Below are positions 35,801 to 45,515 of a stretch of 64,000 bases of DNA, piece by piece. Source of the stretch: Heliocidaris tuberculata (taxonomy: Eukaryota; Echinodermata; Echinoidea; Camarodonta; Echinometridae); NCBI GenBank assembly GCA_025618425.1, contig CM046848.1, positions 29,758,592 to 29,822,591 on the forward strand, written 5' to 3'. A program made the position numbers and the translations under genes. The number at the start of each line of letters is the position of its first letter. The stretch's first letter is position 1. Below the pieces are notes generated by a model. The model searched no databases, was not told the DNA's origin, and was given only the letters and a program-made list of their open reading frames with translations.

Positions 35801-36590
35801 GAAGATAAATCGAGCCATTGCATGTATAAGACGGATCCAGACTTGTTTAACTCAGCGAATACTTGAGCAGTTGTACTATTCTCTTATCCTTCCACATATA
35901 GACTATTGTGCAGTCGTGTGGGGTACCTGTAAAAAGACAGATTTATTAAAATTACAACGTAGCCAAAATAGATATGCTAGATTAGTGCTCAAAACTGATT
36001 ATACAACCTCCAAAGATACATTATTAGGCAAGCTTGACTGGCAAAGTGTTGATAACAGGATCCATTACCAATACAGCATTGCTGTTTTCAAAATACTAAA
36101 TGATCTAACCCCTTATTATTTAAAAGACTTTGCGTGTAAACGTCCCGTCTATTACGTTACTCGTCATTCCACTTTAAACCCTCTTTTTATTCCAAAACCA
36201 AACACTGAATTCAAAAAGCGATCCTTTTCTTACACTGCTCCCTCTATCTATAACAAATTGCCTGTGGAAATTAAAACCGTTACCTCACTCCAAAGCTTTA
36301 AACACCAAATCCGTTCGTTATCAATACATACACTGGTATAGCATGTAATTATGAGAGTTTCTTTTTGTTTTGTTTTGTTTTGTTTTTGTTTGCCTATGTT
36401 TTGATTATTCGTTTTATGTTGCTTGTACCTATTACTAATGTATTCACTCAGTTTCATGTTATACTGTATCTGTATTTTAACATTCTTCAGTTTCATTTTC
36501 TTTGTATGTACACAGGGCTCTTTTTTAAAGCAGGCCTATAGGCTCTGAAAAGACTACCCTGTTTTTAAATAAAACGTAATAAACCTTTTG
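32805..36590 (+). mobile_element. LINE B: intact PHD-APE-RT non-LTR retrotransposon nested in LINE A
   Basis: The insertion lies between GEFDQP and the RT block EEVINQITKLKCNK of LINE A. Its 5' UTR is about 370 bp, followed by one 1054-codon frame and a 3' UTR ending near AAACGTAATAAACC. I see no clear target duplication, so both junctions are uncertain by about 10 bases. An undamaged frame inside a damaged host element makes it the youngest LINE here. Confidence 0.85.
33177..36341 (+). CDS. LINE B polyprotein: PHD-type zinc finger, AP endonuclease, reverse transcriptase (1054 aa)
   Basis: The N-terminus carries a PHD/RING-like cysteine-histidine finger (C7/C10, C23/C26, H31/C34, C54/C57, with W52 in NWQCPKC). 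The endonuclease spans about 100-310: N107 in SHLNVRSL, E134 in SETW, D239/N241 in GDLNCN, and D306/H307 in FSDH. A basic linker (about 380-480) follows. RT spans about 550-830: AAGLDELHP, NYRPISLLS, FLDLKKAFD (688-696), GVPQGSILGP and the catalytic YADD (779-782). The C-terminal RT-associated region is typical of CR1/L2-like lineages. The start is the first Met and directly precedes the finger. No frameshift or stop. Such fingers in LINEs usually sit in ORF1; here the finger is in the same protein as APE and RT. Confidence 0.95.
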   Translation: MPTIFPCVCCRKPVKYNQKALLCTVCSKWLHIACAGVSKDLYDDEREHFENWQCPKCIFKELPFFHSEPQVIPSVDHELPQNDVVVSENNVLKKFINSKCLSVSHLNVRSLRNKKEEISILLKSHPFSLLTLSETWIDDSIGSDMLNIDGYTFERKDRDIRGGGVGCYVCNNVTYFRRNDLEKKDLEMMWLEITIPNQQLFLLGVVYRKPDYTLSFLDELESTLDQVFSLSDNVIMLGDLNCNMLTKNSLSNRLNDLCSMFILSQIISEPTRITPSSTSLIDLICVSDSMISQSKKSGTLPVGFSDHSLVYTILSQDLPKLKPQIFSFRTFRFFAEDDFVKDLSHVQWDNVFSQRDNVDCSWNKFKEIFSDLSNKHAPFVSVRKKIRGSPWITNEYLALARDRDYHKRKFNDLKKRLTITGQLWDSFLDELWGKYRYLRNKANNLNKKLKKKFYHSKLRENGNNMQKSWKVLKDLLPNKKGAVNSNSSVNIGSQVVSDKRKISNAFNEMFVNVGIQNTLSEVESVNSLHTLLKSRTDFVFNEIQSKFVQNELEKIEVNKAAGLDELHPRLLKVAAPFIAKPLTTIFNKSLNSGSFPDGFKRAKVIPIPKGGDSNDLGNYRPISLLSCVSKILERAVHIQLYEHLQEHQLLSERQSGFRPKHSTTTCLIEITDFLLNNLDTGQITGAIFLDLKKAFDVISHNILLSKLPYYGITSVTLEWFSSYLSNRQQCVSYQGVQSTFLTVKAGVPQGSILGPLLFCLCLNDICNLNFNDSTKIALYADDTAIFCKGNSITDCQTCLQREYDLINKWFRINKMQINAEKTKTMIFGTKRKIKNHILKIRHGNEYLENVTDFKYLGVILDQSLSWSLHISQIIKKINRAIACIRRIQTCLTQRILEQLYYSLILPHIDYCAVVWGTCKKTDLLKLQRSQNRYARLVLKTDYTTSKDTLLGKLDWQSVDNRIHYQYSIAVFKILNDLTPYYLKDFACKRPVYYVTRHSTLNPLFIPKPNTEFKKRSFSYTAPSIYNKLPVEIKTVTSLQSFKHQIRSLSIHTLV

Positions 36591-36621
36591 TGAAGAAGAA
36601 GTTATTAATCAAATTACCAAA

Positions 36622-38547
36622 TTGAAATGCAACAAAGCGTCTGGAGTCGATCTGATATTAAATGAGTGTTTGAAATGTAGTCCTAGGCAATTGATCAGTT
36701 TACTCACCAAGCTGTTTAATTTAATATTTGATTCAGGTATTATTCCAACAGATTGGACCCTTGGGCTTATATGTCCAATATACAAGAAAAAGGGGTCACC
36801 GAAAGACCCTAATAATTATAGAGGAATTACCTTGCTCAGCTGTATTGGTAAATTATTTACATCGATAGTTAATGAAAGATTAAACTACTTTTTAGATAAT
36901 AATAATATAATTGGAGAGGAACAAGCAGGATATAGAGAAAATTATTCGACCAGTGACCATGTCTTTGTTTTACACTCTCTTTTAGATTTATACCTATCTC
37001 AAAAGAAAAGAGTTTATTGTGCATTCATTGATTATAAGAAGGCCTTTGATTCTATAGATAGGACTTCATTGTGGTTTAAGCTTTCACAAAGTGGAATAAG
37101 TGGGAAACTCTTCAATATAATTAAAAGCATGTACGCAAATTTAAAATCTCGAGTTATTAAACATTCAGAGAAATCGGAATATTTTGATTGTAAAATTGGT
37201 GTAAGGCAGGGCGAAAACCTATCTCCATTACTTTTCTCGTTATACATTAATGATTTTGTATCTTTCGTGAGAGAAAAATATGATGGTGTTGATTTTTTAC
37301 CTACTAAAATTGACAATTCATTGCTCTCGGAAGGTGTTGATATATACTTGAAACTTTTCTCACTATTGTATGCAGATGATACCATCCTACATGCGAAAAA
37401 TGAGAATGAATTGCAAGCAGCTCTTGATGCTGTTAGCGTTTATTGTAACTTGTGGTCACTAGAGGTTAACATTAGTAAAACAAAAGTAGTTATTTTTTCG
37501 AGAGGAAAAGTTCGAAAATATGCGCAGTTTAAGTTTAATAATGACATAGTAGAAGTTGTAGAGGAATATACGTACTTGGGTGTGATATTTTCTTACAATA
37601 ATAAGTTTAAGAGAGCTATTAATAAACAATATAATCAAGCAAAAAGAGCAATGTACAGTTTGATTATAAAATCAAGGCAACTGAGGTTGCCGTTGGATAT
37701 TCAAGTTGAACTTTTCGACCGTCTTGTCGTGCCAATTCTTCTGTACGGAAGTGAAATTTGGGGACATGGAAATATTTCTCAGATAGAACTGTTGCAAACC
37801 CAGTTCTGTAAACAGGTTTTACGACTACGGAAGAACACACACAATGGCATGGCTGTTGGAGAACTTGGAAGGATGGAAATGTCTTTAAATATTAAGGAAC
37901 GAATGCTAAAGTTTTGGTTCCGAACTGTTAATGGTAAAGAGGCTAAATTAACAAATACAGTTTGTAATATTTTGAAACTTTTACATGACAAAGCTATTTA
38001 TTCTTCCCCATGGTTATTATATATTGAACGTAGTCTCCACGAGATTGGTATGTCTAATATATTTTATGACAACAGAAATGTTTCTTATTCATGGTTTAGT
38101 TCAGCGATTAGATTGAGATTAAGAGACATTTATTCGCAAAATTGGAGAAGTAATATCCATGAAAGTACGTATTGCACTAATTATAGAATTTTTAAGAACA
38201 ATGTTGGTCTTGAAAACTACCTTATCAAATTACCTTTTTCAAATAGAGTTCATTTGTCGAAATTTCGTTGCTCGAATCATAAACTTCCTGTTGAAACTGG
38301 TAGATATGTTAATATTGCAAGAAAAGACAGAATTTGTACGTTGTGTAGGCAAAATAAGATTGGGGATGAATTTCATTATATTTTTGAATGCTCGGCAACA
38401 GATGCTATGAGAAAGAGATTTGTAAAACCGTGCTTCCGAAACAGACCAAGTTCATTGAAAATGGAGCAATTGTTTAATTCTAAAGATATGAAGGTTTTAA
38501 CTAATCTAGCGAAATTCTGTCAGGGGATAATGTCCCTCCATGCTTAG
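36622..38547 (+). pseudogene. LINE A ORF2, reverse transcriptase and C-terminal zinc finger (641 aa fragment)
   Basis: Homology starts before the first Met, at about 36592. RT blocks: NKASGVDLILNECLK, NYRGITLLSCIGK, FIDYKKAFDSID, GVRQGENLSPLLFSLYIN and the catalytic LLYADDTIL. Late in the protein (about 575-600) CTLCRQNKIGDEFHYIFEC gives a C-x2-C...H...C finger found at the end of many APE LINE ORF2 proteins. The fragment itself has no internal stop. It is severed from its endonuclease by LINE B, so no functional ORF2p can be made. Confidence 0.9.
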
Positions 38548-38985
38548 ATATTGTACAATATATAATATTCAAATATGTTTATACAATGTATATACTGATA
38601 GGTGCACGTACTATATTTTGGGTTGTTTTGTTGTAGTTTAGCTTTGTTTCATTGCTTCTTACACTTTTATTTAATTAATTTTATACATGTACATTGTTTG
38701 TTATAGCCAGGCAATATTCTAGTTTCCATTACACCCACGTTACGGAATAAGTGTCTGTGCAAATCAGTGCATAATATTGTACGCTTGTTGTAGTTGTGTG
38801 TTTTTTTTTTTTTTTTTTTTTTTTTTTGGTGTTTTTTTTTTTACGCAGACATACTGTAAATATTGTATATATTTGTATATAGTTGTTCTTGTGTATACAA
38901 ACTGATTGTGAATTATTGTTTCTCCAATACCCTGGAAGGGGTGACATGGGAAATAAAATCATTGTCATTGTCATTGTCATTGTTA
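38548..38985 (+). other. LINE A 3' UTR with (ATTGTC)n tail
   Basis: Non-coding. A T-rich tract at 38801-38842 and a terminal ATTGTC microsatellite after GGGAAATAAAATC mark the 3' end of the element. Confidence 0.7.
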
Positions 38986-39011
38986 CTGACTTGTTTCCTT
39001 GTTACGTCACA

Positions 39012-39824
39012 ATGCCTACAAACAGCGCTGGTAGGAAAAAATCCTCTGGCCCTCCCAACAACCGCATGACTGACGAGGAGAACGCTCAGCTCGACCAGAT
39101 GCTATCTCTTTGGGATGAATTTGGCAAGCTATCCAAGTTCATCGACAACAAGCTATCGGTCCTCGAACAGGCTATTGTAGATGTTCGAGAAGGGCAGTCG
39201 GGAATAGTCCAGTCTATTTCCTTTCTAGATGAAAAGTTTGAAGAAATGAGAAAGAAGACGGAGAGGATCGAGAAAGAAAACCAGGAGCTCCAAAAGAAAA
39301 ACGGCCACCTGGAGAAAAAGGTCAACGAGTTGAGCTCACAACTTAATGAGCTTGACCAATATCATCGCCGGGTCAACCTGGAGATCACCGGAGTGCCCGA
39401 ACAACAAGGAGAGAACCCGGAGGAGGTAGTCCTTAAGATAGCTCAACACATCTACCCAGGAACATCTGCAAAAGACATAGATGTGGTGCACCGCCTTGGA
39501 CGTCTCTCTGAGGAAAACCAACGCCCACGTGCTTTCATCGTGAGATTCGCTTCAAGACGCGCCCGCAACGCTGTCTACGATGGAAGAAGGAAGCTGAAGA
39601 CGCTCAGCACCAAGGACCTTGGCTTCAGATCCACTGGCAGGATATTCGTCAATGAGAATCTGATCTCATCAACGAGGGAGCTCTTGAAGGAAGCCAATAG
39701 AGTTCGGAGGAGTGCTGGCTTCAAGTTCCTGTGGACCCAGAATGGTCGGATCTTCGTGAGGAAAGACGAAAAGAGCCACCCCATGATCGTGAGTTGCAAA
39801 GAGGACTTTGTAAAGATTAAATAA
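39012..39824 (+). CDS. LINE C ORF1p: coiled-coil, RRM, C-terminal domain (270 aa)
   Basis: An L1-type ORF1 protein, expected to trimerise through its coiled coil and coat the LINE RNA. A charged heptad-rich coiled coil covers about 25-118, with FEEMRKKTERIEKENQELQK near its middle. An RRM follows with RNP2-like NLEITGVP (122-129) and RNP1-like RAFIVRFAS (173-181), then a C-terminal domain with IFVNENL at 211-217. The Met at 39012 is chosen because upstream in-frame codons fall in the LINE A tail. Intact, and with much higher GC at third positions than ORF2. Confidence 0.88.
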   Translation: MPTNSAGRKKSSGPPNNRMTDEENAQLDQMLSLWDEFGKLSKFIDNKLSVLEQAIVDVREGQSGIVQSISFLDEKFEEMRKKTERIEKENQELQKKNGHLEKKVNELSSQLNELDQYHRRVNLEITGVPEQQGENPEEVVLKIAQHIYPGTSAKDIDVVHRLGRLSEENQRPRAFIVRFASRRARNAVYDGRRKLKTLSTKDLGFRSTGRIFVNENLISSTRELLKEANRVRRSAGFKFLWTQNGRIFVRKDEKSHPMIVSCKEDFVKIK

Positions 39825-39872
39825 TCACTAAACTCATATTAAGTACTCTATTGTTTTATTATCTTTATTACA

Positions 39873-40268
39873 ATGATGAACTTCCGGCTATTAATCAATT
39901 TTGAAATAGGGCTACAATATTTGCAATGTCTTTACGACATAAACATTATGGTTTCTTCTTCAAAACCCTCTATTTTCACTACTTTTCGTCGGAGCTATAA
40001 ACTTTCAAGCTACTGCATTCATTTCTGTTCTGTTCTTATTCTATGTTATCTGATGTATTATTCTAGACTATATACGCATTTTGGCATAAGGATTATAAAT
40101 TCTCTTAAGAACTTTTCATATTCGTGCATTAATTCTTTTAGTTATGTCAAATACAATTCCGCGATACGTTTTTACCGAGAAGCAGTTCTGACCTTTGTTT
40201 TATTCCTTGTATCATTCAATATTTTTTGCATTTATTCTGTTATAAGTAGTTTAAATGTCAATGATTGA
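39873..40268 (+). CDS. LINE C middle frame, 131 aa, hydrophobic, overlapping the ORF2 start
   Basis: Open frame between ORF1 and ORF2, rich in F, I, Y, L and C, with at least two membrane-like stretches (about 50-66, and 103-125 containing AVLTFVLFLVSFNIFCIYSV). Its TGA overlaps the ORF2 start region (ATGTCAATGATTGA), the geometry used for termination-reinitiation. I recognise no family. An AT-rich spacer can be open by chance, so real coding is uncertain. Confidence 0.3.
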   Translation: MMNFRLLINFEIGLQYLQCLYDINIMVSSSKPSIFTTFRRSYKLSSYCIHFCSVLILCYLMYYSRLYTHFGIRIINSLKNFSYSCINSFSYVKYNSAIRFYREAVLTFVLFLVSFNIFCIYSVISSLNVND

Positions 40269-41931
40269 CAACGAACATTTTCCCTTTAACAATTTAGACG
40301 AAGATGAATTTATAACAGTAGTACAGGGGAGCCGAAATGATGTTATCTCGCATAGATATGACAGTAATACGAGGTTTGATCATTTTGCCACCAATGCTCT
40401 TGCTAGCAATTTTGATGAGCTTCAACTTGAATTTGATTCTCATGACGAAGCAGTTCATCTTCCTTCATCTGCGTACTATACCGAATGTTTATTCAAAGAT
40501 TATGCTAAAACACTTGAGAACGACAACTTATTTGTCTTGCACCTTAATATTAGAAGTGCAAATAGAAATTTTGAGAAATTACGATCATTTTTAGGAAATA
40601 CTGAATTGTCAGTGCCTCCGGTTATTGCTCTCTCAGAAACCTGGTTTTCAGAGACCGCTAATTATTTAGTTACGCTACCTGAATACAGGATCGTCACTAA
40701 TAACAGATCTAACAAACCAGGGGGTGGCGTGGCGCTATATATACCATGTTCACTTGATTATGTGGTCATAGACGACTTGAAATGTATGACTGATGCAATT
40801 GAGTCTTTATTTGTTGAAGTTGTAACTCAGAAAGGTCAGAAACTGCTCATCGGTGTTATATACAGACCACCACAGTCTGCTTGTATGAATGAATTTTTAA
40901 TTGCTATCAATTATCTTCTTCAAAACCGTGCATTTAGAAACAGTAATTGTATCATTACAGGGGATTTTAACATAAATCTCCTATCCAGCAATCATTCGGC
41001 TACTAATGATTTCCTCACTAACCTTTTATCTTCATCATTTTTGCCACTGATCTCTAAACCTACGGGAGTGACTGATCACTCTGCCACCCTTATAGACAAC
41101 ATATTCTGTAATTGCCAACCTGTTCCTAAAGCTGGCATTATTGTGATGACTGACATTTCTGATCACTTTCTGATCTTTACTCACATTCAGTTAGCACTTC
41201 CAAATAATAAAAATGATGGTATGAACTTAGGAGCACGTCGTATTTTCACTCCTGAAAATATAACCTCTTTACAGGACAAGTTAAGCTCTACTGATTGGTC
41301 TGATGTTTACTCTGTGAAAGAAAATGTTGATCAAGCCTTTGAAATATTTTTAAGCATGTTAAATAATTGCATAAATTTTTGCATACCATTGAAAAAACAT
41401 CGGAAATATGATTATAAACGCATACCTAAACTTCCTTGGGTTACAAAATCAATTCTACGATCCATTAATCGCAAAAATAATTTATATATCGACTTTATTT
41501 CTAGACCTTGCGATTCTTCACGAATGAAATACACTTCCTACAAAAATGTGCTTACTACAACCCTTCGCTTGGCGAAAAAGGGATATTTCGTGGAACAACT
41601 AGATCTATTTAAAAATGACGTTAAAAACACTTGGAAAATCATAAATGGTGCTCTGAATAAGGGTAAAAAATCCAAGTCAATTTCTAAGTTGCGTGTTGAT
41701 GACGCCTTTATTGAACATAATCACGTAATAGCTGATACCTTTAACACCTATTTTTCTGAAGTAGGCTCCAAATTATCTCAGACTATTATTCCAGGTGATA
41801 AATCCTTTCACGAATTTCTAACAATGCCAAATGACAACTCTATTTTCTTTACCCCAGTATTTAGGCAGGAGTTAGTTAACATTGTCTTAGGATTGAAATC
41901 AAACAAATCTCCTGGTTACGACGGTATATAA
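40255..41931 (+). pseudogene. LINE C ORF2, endonuclease to start of RT
   Basis: APE endonuclease with LHLNIRSANRN (N near residue 99), SETWFS, GVIYRPP, GDFNINLL and DISDHF, followed by a linker (WVTKSILRSINRKNN) and the first RT block NKSPGYDGI. The frame then ends at a TAA created by an apparent 2-bp TA expansion (GGTATATAACC). Homologous reading continues at about 41932 in the next frame. Confidence 0.9.
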
Positions 41932-41942
41932 CCAATTTCCTC

Positions 41943-42710
41943 TTGAAAAGCATTGTCGATTCCATTGCTGATCCGTTGCTTTACATATTCAATTTATCTT
42001 TGAAGTCTGGCCAAGTTCCAGCTAAAATGAAAATTGCTAAAGTGATCCCATTATTCAAAAAAGGTGATAACCTGTCTGTCAACAATTATCGCCCCATATC
42101 TTTATTAACCTCGTTTTCAAAAATTTTGGAAAAAGTAGTCTACGTAAGAACTATTGCTTTTCTTAAAAAATACAATATTATATCCGACTCTCAGTTTGGT
42201 TTCAGAGAAAAACACAACACGACCCACGCTATTTTAACTCTCATAGATCAAATCTCTAGTTCTTTTGATAAGTCTAATCACACTGTGGGTATGTTCCTTG
42301 ATTTCTCTAAGGCTTTTGATACCATTAATCACGAGATACTACTACATAAACTTGCTTACTATGGCATCAGAGGGAATGCATTGAAGTGGTTTAAGAGTTA
42401 TCTTTCAGGTAGAGTACAATTTGTTAGCGTAAACAATTCGGACTCTTCTACCAAACCTGTTAATTGCGGAGTTCCTCAAGGAAGCCTTCTGGGCCCTCTT
42501 TTATTTATAATTTATGTAAATGATATTAAAAGGTCGTCTGATATTCTCTCTTTTATACTCTTTGCGGACGACTCCAATCTGTTCTACTCACATCACGATC
42601 CTATTGAACTCGTCACTGTTTTAAATGCCGAACTTAAAAAGGTGACGGATTGGATAAAAGCTAACAAACTATCTTTAAATTTACAAAAAAACAAATTATA
42701 TGTTGTTTAG
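41943..42710 (+). pseudogene. LINE C ORF2, RT core
   Basis: Carries NNYRPISLLTSFSKILE, FLDFSKAFDTIN, GVPQGSLLGPLLFIIYVND and the catalytic box FADDSNL, in which YADD is replaced by FADD. Reading ends after NLQKNK because of one extra A in an A-run near 42690, and the true continuation is in the original frame. The first Met is not a biological start. Confidence 0.9.
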
Positions 42711-43383
42711 TAATTCCTTATCACATCTATCTGATCAAATTATATTTGACAACACTGTTATTAAAGAAGTTAAAACAACCAAATTTTTAGGTATTACTAT
42801 AGACAATAAATTATCATGGAATTCGCATATTGATAACACTTGCAAAACCATATCAAGAAATATTGGAGTCATTCATCAACTAAAGCATGTTCTTCCATTA
42901 TCAGCACTTCTGATGTTATATTCAACTCTCATCTTACCATATCTAAATTATGGCATTTTGGCATGGGGAAACGCAGCAAGATCCAGGTTAGATAAAATTT
43001 TACTCTTGCAGAAAAAGGTTTTGAGAATAATATGTAATACATCTTACAGAGCGCATACTGATGTTTTGTTTCGCCAAAATCGTATTCTCATAATTCATGA
43101 CCTTTATCGATTTCAGCTGTACCAATTCATGTACAATCTTGATAGAAATAATATGCCATTCGTTTTGAAACAACTGTTTGCAAAAAATAACACTTTACAC
43201 AGGTACTACACCAGGCAAGCAAACGATTATCATTTACCCAAAACTCGAACGGCTTTTGCCAGTAAAACTATATTTTTCAATGGTCCTAAATATTGGAACT
43301 CATTAGAACAGAATTTAAAACTTACCCCTAACTTAAGTAGGTTCAAATATCTTGTGAAGAAACACTTGACTGACTTATACTGA
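42700..43383 (+). pseudogene. LINE C ORF2, C-terminal region
   Basis: RT-connection/C-terminal region with KTTKFLGITIDNKLSW, LPYLNYGILAWGNA and a final FKYLVKKHLTDLY. Same phase as 40255-41931, so the two indels compensate. No C-terminal zinc finger is visible, unlike LINE A. Confidence 0.88.
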
Positions 43384-43867
43384 TGTAAATAATTCACTCT
43401 GCTTTTATTTATTTTTCTTTTCTTTTCATTCCATAATAGTGTATTTATCCTTTTTTTTTATAATAGTTATATATACGTGTATATATAATATACTGATTTC
43501 CACTCGAAATCTCTTTTATTTCATTAATTTTATATTGTAATGTTAGCTCAACTGTATATAATGTACATATGTTTTGTTTAGTAATTTCCTCCCTCTCAAA
43601 CAATTACTTTAATTTAAACGAAAATCTTTTTTTTTTGTTTGTTGTTTTTTTTAAAAACATATATTATTGTATCATTATTCGATTAGGGGGTCTACATCAC
43701 ACAAGCTAAGCTTTTTAGTAGATCCCTCCACATATCATTATTTTTGTCACCTTTCTATGTCATATTTATGTATTCTCTGTTTTTGCAGTGTTTGTAATTT
43801 ATACATATTGTTGTAGTTTCATTGTAAATGTGGAATCTGAATAAAATAAAATAAAATCAAATCAAAT

Positions 43868-44184
43868 CAACACGTGAAACCGTTTGTCGTTATTGATGAC
43901 GTAATGTGGGCGTGTAGTATCGATCACGTGAGATCGACAAGAGCCAATGTGATCGTGCGTTAGCGTTAGCAGACGACCATGTAGCAGACGTACGTCCGCC
44001 CAAAGGCAAGCCTAGCCCATATAGCCCATGAGCCGGTATTAATTAGACGAAACTCTAACTAAATTCCAGTTCACTAATATATTTCTAATGTACCAGAGGC
44101 AAAATTCAATTAAAATAGTTTTTGCCTCTTATTTGTTTAATATTAAACTTTAGGAGGCGAAATTTTCACAGTGTCCGATCCGAT
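43868..44184. other. Non-coding interval between LINE C and the TTGCAA foldback
   Basis: Moderately CpG-rich at first (CACGTG, GATCACGTGAGATCG), then AT-rich. I see no gene or repeat boundary except the AT dinucleotide flanking the next element. Confidence 0.5.
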
Positions 44185-45513
44185 GGGGCGTTGCAAGAAA
44201 GTTGCAATCAATTGCAAATCCCCAAAATCAGTCGCAAGTCTTGCAATTCATTGCAAATTTGCAATAATTGATTGCAAGGTACGCTCGATCCTGTTGCAAG
44301 AAAGTTGCAATCAATTGCAAATCCCCCGAAATCAGTCGCAAGTCTTGCAATCAAACGCAAATCAGTTGGGATGTCTCTATATAAGCCGCTGTGTTGATTT
44401 CCCATAGGCTTGTGTACTTAGCAAAGAGTTGCAAGTATGTATAGCCTTGAATTACTTCGCAAAGAGATCAATATTTGATGAAATAGCGACAGGTAATTTT
44501 TTTTAGGGTGCAGCTTGTGATTTTATAAGCAACTTCATCCCTGAAGTTCCGCACCATTAAATGCCAACAGTTTTGTTATTTCTCTCTGTTAATGAGATGT
44601 ACACCATTACAATCAAGGTATTAAAATCATTTAAAATCTAAACTTGAGTACTTATGTATCAATCTTTTATGTATTGTCATCATTTGAAGAGGGTTATGGG
44701 TAGTGAAATTTGAGGGTGCTTTGTGTGGAGGTCAGTGGATGGATATATCCATGTATAATGCATGTGAAGTGTTAGTTGTAAAAAATTAGGGTATGAATTT
44801 CAATGAAGATGGCTTGTTTGGAAGGAGAGTATATATAAAATTTTGGGACATTGGGGAACACTTACCTCTAATTGATGATTGATTTAAATATGTATGTGTG
44901 AATGGCATGGATGTTGTTGAATGATGGGAAGGCTGTGAAAGAATGGCAGAATTTATCTAATTTGTACACAAGCCTATGGGAAATCAACACAGCGGCTTAT
45001 AGTAGAGACATCCCACACAATGATTGGTCACTATTTCATCAAATATTGATCTCTTTGCGAAGTAATTCAAGGCTATACATACTTGCAACTCTTTGCTAAG
45101 TGCTTTGCTCCTAGAAGTTTGCCTCTGTAGATCCTCCTCATTCAGCATCTCACAAATTCGCCTTACTTTATCTTTATGAAATCTATATTTTTTTCACTGA
45201 GAAATGATCAAATGGATTGATTTTATCTGGGACATTCTTCCCACCATCTTCATTTGCAGCTGCCATTTTGAAGACTTGAGATCAGTTGCAGATCAAGTGC
45301 AAATTTTGCGCTTACCCCTAAATCCATTGCAAAGTTGCAACTGATTTGCGTTTGATTGCAAGACTTGCGACTGATTTCGGGGGATTTGCAATGGATTGCA
45401 ACTTTTTTGCAACAGGATTGAGCGTAACTTCAATTGCAAATTTGCAATGAATTGCAAGACTTGCGACTGATTTTGGGGATTTGCAATTGATTGCAACTTT
45501 CTTGCAACGCCCC
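44185..45513. mobile_element. 1.33-kb foldback element with about 180-bp TIRs made of TTGCAA words
   Basis: Ends GGGGCGTTGCAAGAAAGTTG and its complement are identical over at least 75 bp and similar over about 180 bp. Each arm holds two related units of about 100 bp dense in TTGCAA and TCGCAAGTCTTGCAA. AT flanks both ends (44183-44184, 45514-45515). A second, inner inverted repeat pairs about 44370-44498 with 44968-45100. There is no transposase. Superfamily uncertain. Confidence 0.8.
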
Positions 45514-45515
45514 AT

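Larger units (their letters stand above)
30790..38985 (+). mobile_element. LINE A: APE-type non-LTR retrotransposon, 5'-truncated and split by LINE B
   Basis: The order is ORF1 3' part (30813-31250), ORF2 endonuclease (31272-32003), linker (32027 to about 32800), LINE B insertion, ORF2 RT and C-terminus (36622-38547), and a 3' UTR ending in (ATTGTC)4 at about 38960-38985. The 5' end lies within a few bases of the U3 right flank. There is one frameshift near 31972. The clade cannot be fixed by eye. RT with YADD and a late CCHC-like finger exclude R2-type site-specific elements. Confidence 0.85.
38990..43867 (+). mobile_element. LINE C: APE-type LINE with separate ORF1 and ORF2
   Basis: ORF1 (39012-39824), a middle frame (39873-40268) and ORF2 in three phase-shifted pieces (40255-43383) are followed by a 3' UTR ending in AATAAAATAAAATC and AAATC repeats near 43840-43870. 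Its 5' UTR is at most 27 bp, directly after the LINE A tail. The two frameshifts in ORF2 together restore the original frame. Confidence 0.85.
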
